Shown: positions 23,272 to 33,989 of the stretch, piece by piece
Layout: each line of letters begins with the position of its first letter
Position numbering within the stretch: position 1 is the stretch's first letter
Source of the DNA: Lonicera japonica
Taxonomy: Eukaryota; Streptophyta; Magnoliopsida; Dipsacales; Caprifoliaceae
DNA length: 64,000 nucleotides
Assembly: GCA_021464415.1 (NCBI GenBank)
Contig: CM038466.1
Location: 48,235,356 to 48,299,355 of the forward strand
Direction of reading: 5' to 3'
The notes under the pieces: generated by a model
What the model saw: the letters and a program-made list of their open reading frames with translations, nothing else
What the model was told of the DNA's origin: nothing
The model's database searches: none
Translations under genes and position numbers: made by a program

Positions 23272-24003
23272 CTGAAAAATAATTGGTTAAATATTTTATA
23301 AATAATATTGGAATTGTGGAAAACTAAATATCGCACTTACAAAAAAAAAATATAGCATTAATTAAAAAATAGAAAACTCGTATATAAATGTACCACTTTT
23401 TTTTTCTTTTCAAAAACATGATGAATTAAAATAAATAGTAGACACAAAATATGAAAAAAAAATACATGTAGTTCATTTACATATAAAAGCTAATAAAATA
23501 CGAAAAAAATTACAAAATAAAAAAATACAATGTACCTTTAGAATTATTTCTAACATTAGTTTCCAATCCCTCTTTTACAACATCCGAAACTCAACAAATT
23601 TAAATTCTAATAAATCAACAAATCAAATAATATATAAAACCAATGAAAAATAGACATTGGTAAGTGTATACCCTCGATGTCGGCTTTATCATGTGAAGTG
23701 ATATCGGTCATGAAAAATAAAGAAATTAAATTAAATATTGTTAATGCTACAATGCAACATTTTATGATTATTAAGACACAAATAGTTGTGCAATTCATGT
23801 TAGGATAATACTTACGATCATCCAATTTACCATGTTGACCTTATATATTTTCTTCAACAACATGGCGAAGCAAATCGGATGGACAATTAGCATTCCGTTC
23901 AGTTCCTCCATTGCATAGTGTAGTAACCGGCAATGAATTATTACTTGCGTTTACTTCAATTAAATTGCTTGAATAGTGTTTTGTTTGTCGGTGTAGAGGT
24001 TAA
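23272..24003. other. AT-rich DNA upstream of the Helitron gene remnant
   Basis: Nothing coding could be supported. It may hold the intron and first exons of the Helitron gene, but no exon was recognised. Confidence 0.35.
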
Positions 24004-24366
24004 GCCTCTGTTTGGTAGCGCTTTTTTTTTTTCTTCTAAATTTTAAAAACTCAACTCAAAAATAACTCTACTTTTACACTTCCTAAAAAAACTTTAACTT
24101 TATTTTCTCTCTTTAAAAAAACTTTTAAAACACTATAACTTTAAATTCAAAAATCAAAATTAAATAAAAAATATATATTTAAAACATATTTGTCGATGTC
24201 TATAAAATAAGATCCATTTTGACTATTTTTTGAAAAAAATTTATAAAATTTTTAGTTGGTTGAAAAAACTCAAAAAAAAAACCAAATCCACTTTTCAACA
24301 TACTTCTAAATTATACCGAACACTGTATTTTAAAAACTCAACTCAAAACATCTGCCAAACAACCCC
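24004..24366. mobile_element. Tourist-like MITE (PIF/Harbinger type)
   Basis: The ends are GCCTCTGTTTGGTAG and, inverted, GGGGTTGTTTGGCAG. They are flanked on both sides by TAA (24001-24003 and 24367-24369), a 3-bp duplication as in PIF/Harbinger elements. It is 363 bp, T/A-rich and non-coding. A repeated AAAAACTCAACTCAAAA occurs near each end. Confidence 0.7.
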
Positions 24367-24944
24367 TAATTCGACCAACTTATGCTGCGCCTGCGCCACA
24401 TGTTTGTAATTAAAAATCGACCGAAGCCCACTACACTGAAAAATGAACCTAGTTAGTTAATTCATAAAAAGTACAAAACATCCCATGTATAGATTTATAT
24501 TTGTAAAAAATGTGGAAAATACCATTAGTGATATTGTTAAAGGTCATACAGATAATGGGCTGGAAAAGTTTCCTGCAAAATTTCGCATTTTGATCGTTCG
24601 TACAATACTATATTTTGTGCATCTGTTTGTTCGCTTTATGACGGGTTTAGAATTCTCTGCAGAGTTTATAGCATATCACATTATATAAGTTTGAAAACAA
24701 ATATAAAATCAAAGTATCAATAGTAATTCCTATAATTTAAAATTACATGATTGATAACAATTAGTCCTTTATATTTTAAAAATAATCATATACTTATAAT
24801 GTTTAATTTAAAAAACTAAAGTTTAATATAGAATTGTGAATCATCATGATGCGGATGGTTTTTCTTTATTTTTAAGTTGAGAAATTTTGAAAAAAAAAAA
24901 ATCTTTGCGTGTTCTTGTTCTTTATTTATTTTGGATGGATATGA
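24367..24944. other. AT-rich intergenic DNA, nothing recognised
   Basis: A 67-codon frame at 24485-24688 has no recognisable similarity and no promoter context. I do not call it a gene. Confidence 0.4.
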
Positions 24945-25297
24945 ATGGCAATAAAACCCAACCCAATGGATCTTTGACCCAATCCAACCTGAATAGTTTG
25001 AGGCAGGATTTTTTTAGACATCGGAGCGGGTTTGGGTTTTAGTGTAAAAACCCGGTGCTGGTGCGGGTTTAGGTTTGCACAAAATAAACCCGTTTAACCC
25101 GCCCCGCCCTGAATATAGCATTTTCTTCTTTTAATACCCTTATAATATAGTATAATTACCACAATGCGAGTATAGGTTTATGCATATACTATTTGGGGCG
25201 GATTCGGGTTTTAAAAAATAAAACCCGTATCGATACGAATCGGGTGGGTTTATACGCAGGTCGGGTTTGGCGAAACCTGATCCGTTGCCATCTCTAT
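24945..25297. mobile_element. GGGTTT-rich MITE-like element
   Basis: It is bounded by ATGGCAATAAAACCC on the left and, inverted, GAGATGGCAACGG on the right. Inside it is rich in CGGGTTTGGGTTT and its complement, far more GC-rich than its surroundings. Elements with ATGGCAACGG ends and CGGGTT repeats are common in plant genomes. The superfamily is not certain. Confidence 0.5.
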
Positions 25298-25847
25298 GGA
25301 CGGATGATTATCATAAATTGTTAAATCCATATAGAATGCAGTTGACATATATCTATCTTTGTGATTGAACTTATTAAATTTTTAAATAAATAATTTATAA
25401 TTAAGTTTCATAGTTTCGGAATCACATTATATTATGCAGTGAAAGTCATCCTCATAGATTTTATAAAAAAGGATTTGATTACGATGTACATACCTTGACC
25501 ATGTAATAACTATATTATATATATATACTGTAATTGAATGAATTCATTATTAATACTTATAACTACTTGAACAAAGAAATTTAAACCGAGAAACTATTAG
25601 ATTTTAAAAATATTATGTGGTATTACACTTGTTTTGCTTAATAATTATAATGCACGGACGCTCTCAAAAGATACACGTGTTGCCAGACACGTGGACATGC
25701 TTTGACACACCTGTACACGCTCTAATAGACCCAAATATGTAATTGATATACGTATCAGAGAGTGTGTCATATATTTTATTAATCAGACATGCGAAAAACA
25801 CGCAAAATGAGATTAAATTAAAAATAACTAAAAATGTATAACATCAA
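25298..25847. other. intergenic DNA
   Basis: No gene was seen. 25640-25800 is richer in ACACG/CGTGT words (for example ACACGTGTTGCCAGACACGTGG), probably an old transposon piece. Confidence 0.3.

Positions 25848-25878
<31 letters not shown>
25848..25878. repeat. (AAT)n microsatellite
   Basis: About ten uninterrupted AAT units. Confidence 0.9.
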
Positions 25879-25884
25879 GTACAA

Positions 25885-26290
25885 TCTATATTATAAAACA
25901 CCATCTTTGATCAAAATTTTCTCCAAAAAGTATAAGAATTTAATAGTTAAAAATACACATGTTATGGTGTGCATTAGTTCTACACCATTAAATGAGTTTT
26001 ATACACACATAAAGATGTCACATCAAAGTTAAAACACTCACATCAATAATATACACACAATACATTCTCACACACCAATAATTTTTTTTATTTATATTAT
26101 AAAACACCATCTTTGACTAAAATTTTCTCTAAAAAATATAAAAATCTAACGGTTAAAAATAGACATGTTATAGTGTGCATTAGTTCTATACCATTTGATG
26201 AATTTTATACACACATCAAGATGTCACATCAAAATTAAAACACTCACACCAATAATATACACACAATAAATTCTCACATTCTAATAATTT
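25885..26290 (+). repeat. two direct units of a Helitron-like repeat, 5' ends
   Basis: Two copies of about 205 bp start TCTATATTATAAAACACCAT (25885) and ATTATAAAACACCATCTTTG (26093). Each ends in ACACCAATAAT-type text. TCTATATTATAAAA after an A is typical of a plant Helitron 5' end. Inverted copies lie at 33990-34197 and 34510-34720. Confidence 0.6.
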
Positions 26291-27914
26291 TGCCTACATT
26301 AAAAATGCAACAACTTAAAATAAAAAATTCAAATTTTAATAAAAATTTAATATTTAAAATATACTAATCAAGATCAATTAAACAAGATCCATCATGACTA
26401 TATAATTATACAAAAAAAAAACAAGAAAAATTATTGTGTAACATTTAAGGACGTACGTTATGTGTTCATATATTATTAGTTATCTCAATCTGTCATTTTT
26501 AGGACGTACATTACGTGGTTGGATTATGATTAAAAAGTACCGGATGTATGTTATTTCACCAATTCGGTATACTTTTAGTCAATTTATGATGAATCTTGTT
26601 TAATTAATCTTGATTATTATATTTAAATATTAAATTTTTATTAAATTTATTCGTGTGTGAGAGTTTACTTTGTGTATATTATTGGTGTTAAATGTTACTT
26701 AATATTTTTTATTTTTTTTACATAATTCTATAGTCACGATGAATCTTGTTTAATTGATCTTGATTAGTAGATTTTAAATATTAATTTTTTATTAAATTTA
26801 AAAAATTTTATTTGAAGTTATGGCATTTTTAATACTAGGGTATACCTGTGCCATCCGGCACGATAAAATAAAAAAAACTAATAATAGGATAAAAAAATTT
26901 ACGTGTGATGAATTTAAATTGACAAAATCAATCAGTCTATTTTGAACACATTGTCTAGTCTAATCTAACGTTGTGAACAATTGAAACGTAAGTTCAATAT
27001 ATTTGCATGCTCAAAAAAGTAAAAGTATATCAGATTTGATCGACTTGTTTTAAATTTTTTAAAGAGTATTTTAATCATAATCCAACCACGTAACGTTAAA
27101 AAAATTAACGTGTAATGAATTTAAATTGACAAAATCAATCAGTCTATTTTAAACTCATTGTCTAGTCTAAAAGAGGGAAGAAGGAAAATTGGGAAAGTAA
27201 GCTTAAAAAAAAAATGCGATCCACTTGATCAACATTGTAGGAGAGTGTTGATTGTCATAGTCCTCATTTATAACAAATTTTCTTGTGAGGAGTGTAATTG
27301 TTTCTTGATATCTCTGCCTGCCTTTAAAGAAACTGTTTTGCTATGTATAAAATACTGAAGCTTGTGCTGCTTTTAATCATATTTTTTGATCTTATTTTGA
27401 TCTGGACAAAATAAGTTTTTAACAAATTAAACTCAATGCCATATGTAAAAATGATTCAATCACATCTGTTGTAATGATTTGAAAATAATTCAAAAATTTG
27501 ACTGATATATTGTGAACACTCTTAAAAACGACATACTGAGATGATCAATAATATACGAACACATAAATTACGTCTTTAAATGTTACCCAATAATTATTAT
27601 TATTATTTTTAACAAAATTCTATAGTCATGATGAATCTCATTTAATTGATCTTGATTTGTAGATTTTAAATATTAAATTTTGAATTTTGAATTTTTTTAT
27701 TAAGTTATGACATTTTTAATGTTGAAAAAACGATTGGTATGTGAGAGTTTATTGTGTATATTATTAGTGTTAAATGTTACTCAATATTTTTTCTTATATT
27801 TTTTTTTTACATAATTTTATAATCATGATGGATCTTGTTTAATTGATCTTGATTAGTAGATTTAAATATTATTTTTCTATGAAATTTTTTGATTAGTATA
27901 TTTTAAATATTAAA
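26291..27914. other. AT-rich diverged repeats of the same family
   Basis: Motifs such as GATCTTGTTTAATTGATCTT and ATTTTAAATATTAAATTTT recur many times here and at 33690-34500, in both orientations. The 66-codon frame at 27158-27358 has no support as a gene. Confidence 0.45.
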
Positions 27915-28772
27915 TGACGGTGTCAAAATCTAGAAATAGATAATTAACCAATCAATAAGCGAATATCGGTAAATAAAAAATAAATGCGGCGCAATGATGA
28001 ACACTTGACACTTTTTTTAAGATAGGTTCCCCCGGTAGCGCTTATACTATTCCGGTAGTACGTCATCCTTTTGTTTGTGCTTGCTTTGTATTAGCTCAAA
28101 GGCGATCAATTTGGATGATAATACAAGCTACCAACTTCTCTCTCTATAATTTCCTTAATTATATTTATAAGTATAGAATTAGAAAGCAACCAATCTCTTT
28201 CTCTATAATTTTCTTAATTCTATTTATAAGTATAGAATTATGATTACAAATATTTTAACAGAATAAATAATAAATTGTGTAGGAGAGAGAATGTATAAGG
28301 GTTGTTGGTATTTTTTGGGATATGAAAAGAGAGAGTATAAGACCCTCAAAAATTGACTTGTATTTGTATTACCAATGGCTTTATATCTCTTGAAATAGAT
28401 GGATGGATCTTTGGGAGAAAAGGAATATATGTTTTTATTGTGTGTTTTTTTGGTGTGTTGAATGAATGAATGAGGGGGGGTATTTATAGGTAAATGTAGA
28501 ATGATAAAAATATAAATTTGATAAAAATGAGGGGCAAAAAAGGTAATTTGATAAAAGTGGAATATTATGGAGTGAAATATTTATTTAAAGAAAAGTGAGG
28601 AATGGAGTGAAATATTTATTTAAAGAAAGTGTAGAATATTATGGAGAGAAATATTTATTTAAAGAAAAGTGATGAATATTATGGAGTGGAATATTTATTT
28701 AAAGGACAGTGATGAATGAAGTGAAATATTTATTTAAGGAAAGTGTAAAAATTATGGAAAGAAATATTTATT
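27915..28772 (-). repeat. solo LTR, left part (interrupted by the element at 28773)
   Basis: It starts TGACGGTGTCAAAATCTAG and is related to the LTRs of the nested element. It continues after the insertion at 33440-33685. The flanks TTAAA (27910-27914) and TTGAA (33686-33690) fit a target duplication with one change. No internal region remains, hence a solo LTR. Its second half contains 40-50 bp tandem units (GAAATATTTATTTAAAG) at 28560-28770, continued at 33440-33640. Confidence 0.75.
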
Positions 28773-29686
28773 TGATGGTGTCAAAATCTAGAAATAGATA
28801 ATTAACCAATCAATAAGCGAATATCGGTGAATAAAAAATAAATACGGCGCAATGATGAACACATGACTTTTTTTTTAAGGTAGGTTCCCCCGGTAGCGCT
28901 TATGCTATTCCAGTGGTACGTCCTCCTTTTATGTGTGCTTGTTTTGTATTAGCTCAAAGGCGATCAATTTGGAAGATAATACAAGCTACCAACTTCTCTC
29001 TCTCTCTATAATTTTTCTTAATTCTATTTATAAGTATAGAATTAGAATTACAAATATTTCAACAGAATAAATAATCAACTGTGTAGGAGAGAGAGTGTAT
29101 AAGGGTTGTTGGTATTTTTTGGAGTATGAAAATAGAGAGTATAAGACCCTTCTATTTTTTGGGGTATGAAAATAGAGAGTATAAGACCCTTCTATTTTTG
29201 GGGGGTATAAAAAGAGAGAGTATAAGACTCCTCTATTTCTTCCCGAATTGGCTTGTATTTGTATTGCCAATTGATTTATATCTCTTGGAAGAGATATATA
29301 TATATATATTGAGAGAGAAGAAAGAAATGTTTTTTTGTTGTGTGTTGAATGAATGAATGGTGGGGGGGTATTTATAGGTAAATGGAGAATGGCAAAAATG
29401 TAAATTTGATAAAAATAAAGGGCAAAATGGTCATTTTTGGTGGTGGTAGGTGAGGTAGGTGAGATGTGGTAGGTAGGGTAGGTGAGATGTGGTAGGTGTG
29501 GTAGGTGAGGTGTGATAGGTGAAGAGGTAAAAATGAGATTTTCCCGGGGTAAAAATGAGATTTTACCGGGGGTAAAATTGGAATTTTACCGGAGGTAAAA
29601 AATGTTGAAAATTACTTTTGTAGGCCAATGGTAAAATTATTTTTTTATTTTTGTAGGCCAATGGTAAATTAATATTTACCCCATCA
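28773..29686 (-). repeat. 3' LTR of LBD-carrying element, copy 1
   Basis: On the minus strand it runs TGATGGGGTAAAT to GACACCATCA. A TATA box is on the minus strand at 29376-29369. It nearly matches the LTR at 32516-33434; I saw only scattered single changes and a shorter TA run. Confidence 0.92.
29369..29376 (-). promoter_or_regulatory. TATA box of the LTR
   Basis: TATAAATA on the minus strand. The same word sits at the same place in all four LTRs of the family (33124-33117, 48091-48098, 52033-52040). In the element direction it is followed by a purine-poor stretch and would start transcription toward the interior from the 5' LTR. Confidence 0.6.
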
Positions 29687-29687
29687 A

Positions 29688-29701
29688 TTGCCCCCTATCC
29701 T
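29688..29701 (-). other. polypurine tract
   Basis: The minus strand reads AGGATAGGGGGCAA just before the 3' LTR. The same tract precedes the right LTR of copy 2 (51771-51785). It primes plus-strand synthesis. Confidence 0.8.
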
Positions 29702-29779
29702 TATCATTTAGTTCGGATGTGCTGATTGGTGAGAATATCCTTCAATCCGAAAGTTAGTAGTAGCTCTGAGCTCTGATGC

Positions 29780-30170
29780 TTGAGATGTCTTAGGCCTGAA
29801 TTCTTGACCGTAAGTTTGTGGAGCTTGGAACATTAATGTGTAAAGCTAGCTAGACTTTGATCATTAGTTTTAGAGTTTCAGAACATCATTGTGTAAGGCT
29901 GGCTAGACGTTGATCTCGAGTCTTAGTTCAAGGACGTTAGATCTCGGATGCTAGTCGTTGAGCTCAAAACATCAATGTGTAGAGCTTTTAGAACTTCAGA
30001 ACATCATTGTGTAAGGCTGGCTAGACGTTGATCTCGAGTCGTAGTCCAATGATGCTAGATCTCGGATGCTAGTCGTTGAGCTCGAAACATCAATGTGTAG
30101 AACTCGTTAGACATTAGATGCAAGTCGTAGAGCTTGGAACATTAATATGTAAAGCTCGCTATACTTTTGA
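29780..30170. repeat. imperfect tandem repeats of about 90-110 bp
   Basis: Units contain CATTGTGTAAGGCTGGCTAG, ACGTTGATCTCGAGTC and GATGCTAGTCGTTGAGCTC. Corresponding units occur in copy 2 at about 51270-51530. Confidence 0.75.
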
Positions 30171-30224
30171 TCATAAATAATTTGATTCTACTCGGGCCTT
30201 TTTTCAACTCTTTATTTCATATAC

Positions 30225-30611
30225 ACATATATATTTTTTCTTTTTCTTTTTCTTTTCGCCCTTCTTTTCTTTTCTTTTCTTTTTTCTTTTTTTTTTGCAC
30301 CTTTCTTTTCTTTTCTTTTTCTTTTGTCGGCCCCTTTCGGCCGTTTTTCGGCCCCTTTTTCTTTTTTTTGAAATCCTCCCTGTCGGAGGCTCATCTCTCT
30401 CTTCATCTCCCTCTCACTCCTCATCTTCCTCTCACTCTTCATCCTCTCACTCTTCATCCTCTCACTCTTCATCTTCCTCATTCCCCTTCTCCCTTCTTCC
30501 TCTTCATCTTCTTCCCCCTCTTCATCTCCCTCTCCCTCTCACTCTCCTTCTTCGTCTTCCTCTATTTTTCTCTTTTGTAATAAGTTTTTCTTACAAAAGT
30601 AAACCGACATA
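30225..30611 (+). promoter_or_regulatory. pyrimidine-rich leader upstream of the LOB-domain gene
   Basis: A long T/C-rich stretch, including TCTCACTCTTCATC repeats, runs up to the ATG at 30612. The same position in copy 2 (about 50930-51225) holds the matching purine-rich complement. Conservation beyond the coding frame shows that the leader travelled with the gene. I see no clear TATA box, and a promoter role is inference. Confidence 0.45.
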
Positions 30612-31439
30612 ATGTCGAACACTCAATTTTTTTCAGGTCGTCCCTGTGTGGCTTGTGCTCATAGCTACAAGAGATGTCCTCTAGCTTGTGATTATGCTAG
30701 AATTTTTCCAAATGTGATTGATCGTGAGGACTATCACACAATCTTTACTGTTTTCGGGGTAAGGAATGTTGCATCTTTTTTGCAACGTGTCCCCGAAGAT
30801 CGACTTTTCGAGGCTCTTAGTTCGTATCTTCTTGAAGCCACGGCGAGGATTGAGAATCCCGCTAGAGGCTGTACTGCTCTTCTTGCTTCTTTTGAACAGA
30901 AGGTGGAAGAGTTACAAGCACGGGTGACGGCATTAGAGGCTCGATTAGGAGGGGGGTCTTCCTGTGCTAACCCGTTATGCTCCTTTGCTCCTCTTGGAGG
31001 TTCTTCGAGGTTCCCTTCGTCAGCAGAAAATAACGTGCCAAATATTATTCCGACTGCCGTGAATCTTTCGGAACCTATTCTCGGAGGTTTTTTGAGGCTC
31101 CTTATGTCGGAAGAGGGTGTACAGAATATTCTTTCGACTACCACGAATCTTATAGAAAATGGGGCTTCTCTGACTGAAGTGAATTTGCCGTTATTTCAGA
31201 ATCCGTCCTATAACCAGGCTACCTTGGACTCCGTTTACCAGGCTGCCTCGGAAGGTTTTTTATCGCAGTCTTCACTAGATGATTTTGTTGCAGATTTTGC
31301 TGAAACAACGGGCCCTAATTGGATAGCTTCGGGGAATATCCGCCATGATTTTTTTGATTCTTCTTCTTCTGATTTAAGTACTATTTTGAATTTTGATGCT
31401 GATGATCTTCAGATTCTTCAGTCTTTTTTGAGTGACTAG
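30612..31439 (+). CDS. LOB-domain (LBD/AS2-like) protein carried by an LTR retrotransposon
   Basis: 275 residues, uninterrupted and intron-free. Residues 12-26 form the LOB C-block C-x2-C-x6-C-x3-C (PCVACAHSYKRCPLAC). Residues 48-87 match the GAS block (FGVRNVASFLQRV to ENPARGC; the usual text is FGASNV to DPVYGC). Residues 95-112 are a short coiled coil (KVEELQARVTALEARL), as in class I LBD proteins. The C-terminal part is acidic and Ser-rich (DDLQILQSFLSD), which could activate transcription. LBD proteins are plant-specific nuclear DNA-binding regulators of organ boundaries and lateral organs. The gene lies antisense to the retrotransposon. The start is set by the ATG shared with copy 2. 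The GAS block is divergent, so DNA targets cannot be inferred. Whether it is expressed is unknown. Confidence 0.85.
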   Translation: MSNTQFFSGRPCVACAHSYKRCPLACDYARIFPNVIDREDYHTIFTVFGVRNVASFLQRVPEDRLFEALSSYLLEATARIENPARGCTALLASFEQKVEELQARVTALEARLGGGSSCANPLCSFAPLGGSSRFPSSAENNVPNIIPTAVNLSEPILGGFLRLLMSEEGVQNILSTTTNLIENGASLTEVNLPLFQNPSYNQATLDSVYQAASEGFLSQSSLDDFVADFAETTGPNWIASGNIRHDFFDSSSSDLSTILNFDADDLQILQSFLSD

Positions 31440-31879
31440 ATAATATGTATTTCTAGTGAGGGTTTTGTAAAAATATTCCGGAGATGTTCCACTTGTGGCC
31501 TTTATATGTTGATAGCAATTTTTCCGAAGTCCTTGATTTCTTAAAAGGAAAAATTGTTCTATTTGGCTAAGTCTTGAGTAGAGTCATGCCCACTTCTGAC
31601 TTAGGCAAATTTTGACAATATTTCTCATTTATTACCAGGGAACGTCAAAATCTTTGTCTCTGACCAGTGGTGCAGTAGTAGATGATCATTCTCTTTGGGT
31701 TGAGGTGATCCTGCTGTTGTCTGATAGACTTCAAAATTGCATTCAGCTTTGTGGAAGTTTGATATCCGCTGAAAAAAATTTTCTTGTAATTTGTCGGATG
31801 AACTTGATAAAAATTACATTCAACTGTAATTTTTTTTTTTTTTTGGAAGCTCATCAATTTTTCCTACAATAAATATTAT
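31440..31879 (+). other. 3' flank of the LOB-domain gene, non-coding
   Basis: Sequence after the stop codon is shared with copy 2 (49320-50037), including TTTTCCGAAGTCCTTG and GACCAGTGGTGCAGTAGTAG, so it belongs to the carried unit. Frames here are short and T-rich. I do not call a gene. Confidence 0.5.
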
Positions 31880-32493
31880 TGATCGTAAGAAAATGGGACA
31901 ACTTTAAATATACTAAAAGAAAGAGAAAAAAAAATCATATATAAGTTAATAAAAAATAACTTATCTCTTCTTTTGGGTTTTATCCCCTTCGGTAACTGAA
32001 TTTTTGAATGATTATGCGCCCGTAAATATTGAGCTAGCATAAGCCTGCCGGATTTTTGCATTTTTTGTAGCAGCAATTTTGTATTCCCGTTTTGGACCCC
32101 GAGATGGTCAAATTTGAAAAAGGATTGAACTGGAAAGTTGTAGATCTTGAAATTTTTTCCAAAATGGACTCCAGAATCGCATGATTTGGAGTTTTGAGCA
32201 CAAAGTTATGCACCTGATAATATTGAGTCACCGTAGGCCCGCGAGATTTCATTCCAGAAAATTTGTATCACAGTTTTGAACCCCTAGATGGCTGAATTTG
32301 AAAACTTCTTGAACTGAAAAGTTGTAGCTCTTGAAATTTTCTTCAAAATGGACTCCAGAATCGCATGATTTGGAGTTCTGAGCACAAAGTTATTCCCCCG
32401 AGAATATTGAGCTACGTAGACCCGCGGGATTTCAAGCTTTTCACCGAAAATTCACTTGTAATTTCTAAAGAACGAGAGCTTTAGAGAGCTTGT
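31880..32493. repeat. tandem repeats of about 150-200 bp next to the primer site
   Basis: At least two and a half units contain AAAATGGACTCCAGAATCGC, GATTTGGAGTTCTGAGCAC and ATATTGAGCTACGTAGACCC. Matching units lie in copy 2 at about 48700-49200. Confidence 0.75.
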
Positions 32494-32514
32494 CGTTCCC
32501 ACAGACGGCGCCAA
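32494..32514 (-). other. primer binding site resembling tRNA-Asp
   Basis: The minus strand reads TGGCGCCGT, then CTGT, then GGGAACG, just inside the 5' LTR. Plant tRNA-Asp would give TGGCGCCGT, TGCC, GGGAACG, so there is a core of four mismatches between two good blocks. Confidence 0.65.
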
Positions 32515-32515
32515 C

Positions 32516-33434
32516 TGATGGTGTCAAAATCTAGAAATAGATAATTAACCAATCAATAAGCGAATATCGGTGAATAAAAAATAAATGCGGAGCAATGATG
32601 AACACATGACTTTTTTTTTAAGGTAGGTTCCCCCGGTAGCGCTTATGCTATTCCAGTGGTACGTCCTCCTTTTATATGTGCTTGTTTTGTATTAGCTCAA
32701 AGGCGATCAATTTGGAAGATAATACAAGCTACCAACTTCTCTCTCTCTCTATAATTTTTCTTAATTCTATTTATAAGTATAGAATTAGGATTACAAATAT
32801 TTCAACAGAATAAATAATCAACTGTGTAGGAGAGAGAGTGTATAAGGGTTGTTGGTATTTTTTGGAGTATGAAAATAGAGAGTACAAGACCCTTCTATTT
32901 TTTGGGGTATGAAAATAGAGAGTATAAGACCCTTCTATTTTTGGGGGGTATAAAAAGAGAGAGTCTAAGACTCCTCTATTTCTTCTCGAATTGGCTTGTA
33001 TTTGTATTGCCAATTGATTTATATCTCTTGGAAGAGATATATATATATATATATATATTGAGAGAGAAGAAAGAAATATTTTTTTGTTGTGTGTTGAATG
33101 AATGAATGGTGGGGAGTATTTATAGGTAAATGGAGAATGCCAAAAATGTAAATTTGATAAAAATAAAGGGCAAAATGATCATTTTTGGTGGTGGTAGGTG
33201 AGGTAGGTGAGATGTGGTAGGTAGGGTAGGTGAGATGTGGTAGGTGTGGTAGGTGAGGTGTGGTAGGTGAAGAGGTAAAAATGAGATTTTAACGGGGTAA
33301 AAATGAGATTTTACCGGGGGTAAAATTGGAATTTTACCGGAGATAAAAAATGTTGAAAATTACTTTTGTAGGCCAATGGTAAAATTATTTTTTTGTTTTT
33401 GTAGGCCAATGGTAAATTAATATTTACCCCATTA
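32516..33434 (-). repeat. 5' LTR of LBD-carrying element, copy 1
   Basis: It starts TGATGGTGTC on the plus strand. The far end reads CCCCATTA where the family has CCCCATCA, one change at the penultimate base. A TATA box lies at 33124-33117 on the minus strand. Confidence 0.9.
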
Positions 33435-33439
33435 TTATT

Positions 33440-33685
33440 TAAAGAAAAGTGAGAAATGGAGTGAAATATTTATTTACGGAAAGTGTAGAAATTATGGAAA
33501 GAAATATTTATTTAAAGGAAAGTGAGAAATGGAGTGAAGTATTTATTTAAGGAAAGTGTAAAAATTATGGAGAGAAATATTTGTTTAAAGAAAGTGTAGA
33601 ATATTATGGAGTGTAATATTTATTTAAAGAAAGTGTAAAATATTATTTTTGTAGGCCAATCGTAAAATTATTTTTTACCCCATCA
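33440..33685 (-). repeat. solo LTR, right part
   Basis: Continuation of 27915-28772, ending in TTTACCCCATCA, after the inserted element and its duplicated TTATT. Confidence 0.72.
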
Positions 33686-33989
33686 TTGAATATTAATTTT
33701 TTTATTTTAAGATGAATCTTATTTAATTGATCTTGATCAGTAGTGTTTAAATATTAAATTTTGAATTTTTTATTTTAACTTATGGAAATTTTAATTTAAA
33801 AATATTTATTGGTGCATGAGAGTTTAATTTGTGTATATTATTGGTGTTTAATGTTACTCAATAATTTTTTATTTTTTTTTACATAATTTTATAGTCAAGA
33901 TGGATCTTGTTTAATTGATCTTAATTCGTAGATTTTAAATATTAAATTTTTATTAATTTTTTTTTTTATTTTAAGTTATGCCATTTTTA

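Larger units (their letters stand above)
28773..33434 (-). mobile_element. complete non-autonomous LTR retrotransposon carrying an antisense LOB-domain gene, copy 1
   Basis: Two near-identical LTRs (28773-29686 and 32516-33434) are flanked by a perfect TTATT duplication (28768-28772 and 33435-33439). The primer site beside the right LTR and the purine tract beside the left LTR show that the element reads leftward. The 2.8-kb interior has no gag, protease, reverse transcriptase or integrase that I can recognise, so it must be moved by another element's proteins. Its only substantial ORF, 30612-31439, is on the opposite strand and encodes a LOB-domain protein. A second copy of the family lies at 47841-52602. 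Confidence 0.9.

Noticed and set aside
29028..29270. 80-codon frame shared by several LTRs (also 32771-33013, 48209-48391, 52151-52333)
   Set aside because: It lies within the LTR and is repeated only because the LTRs are copies. The frames are not conserved between copy 1 and copy 2 and there is no domain.
30734..31144. 136-codon frame on the minus strand inside the LOB-domain gene
   Set aside because: It is the antisense shadow of the LOB ORF; the plus frame has the recognisable domain and the same shadow appears in copy 2 (50420-50746).
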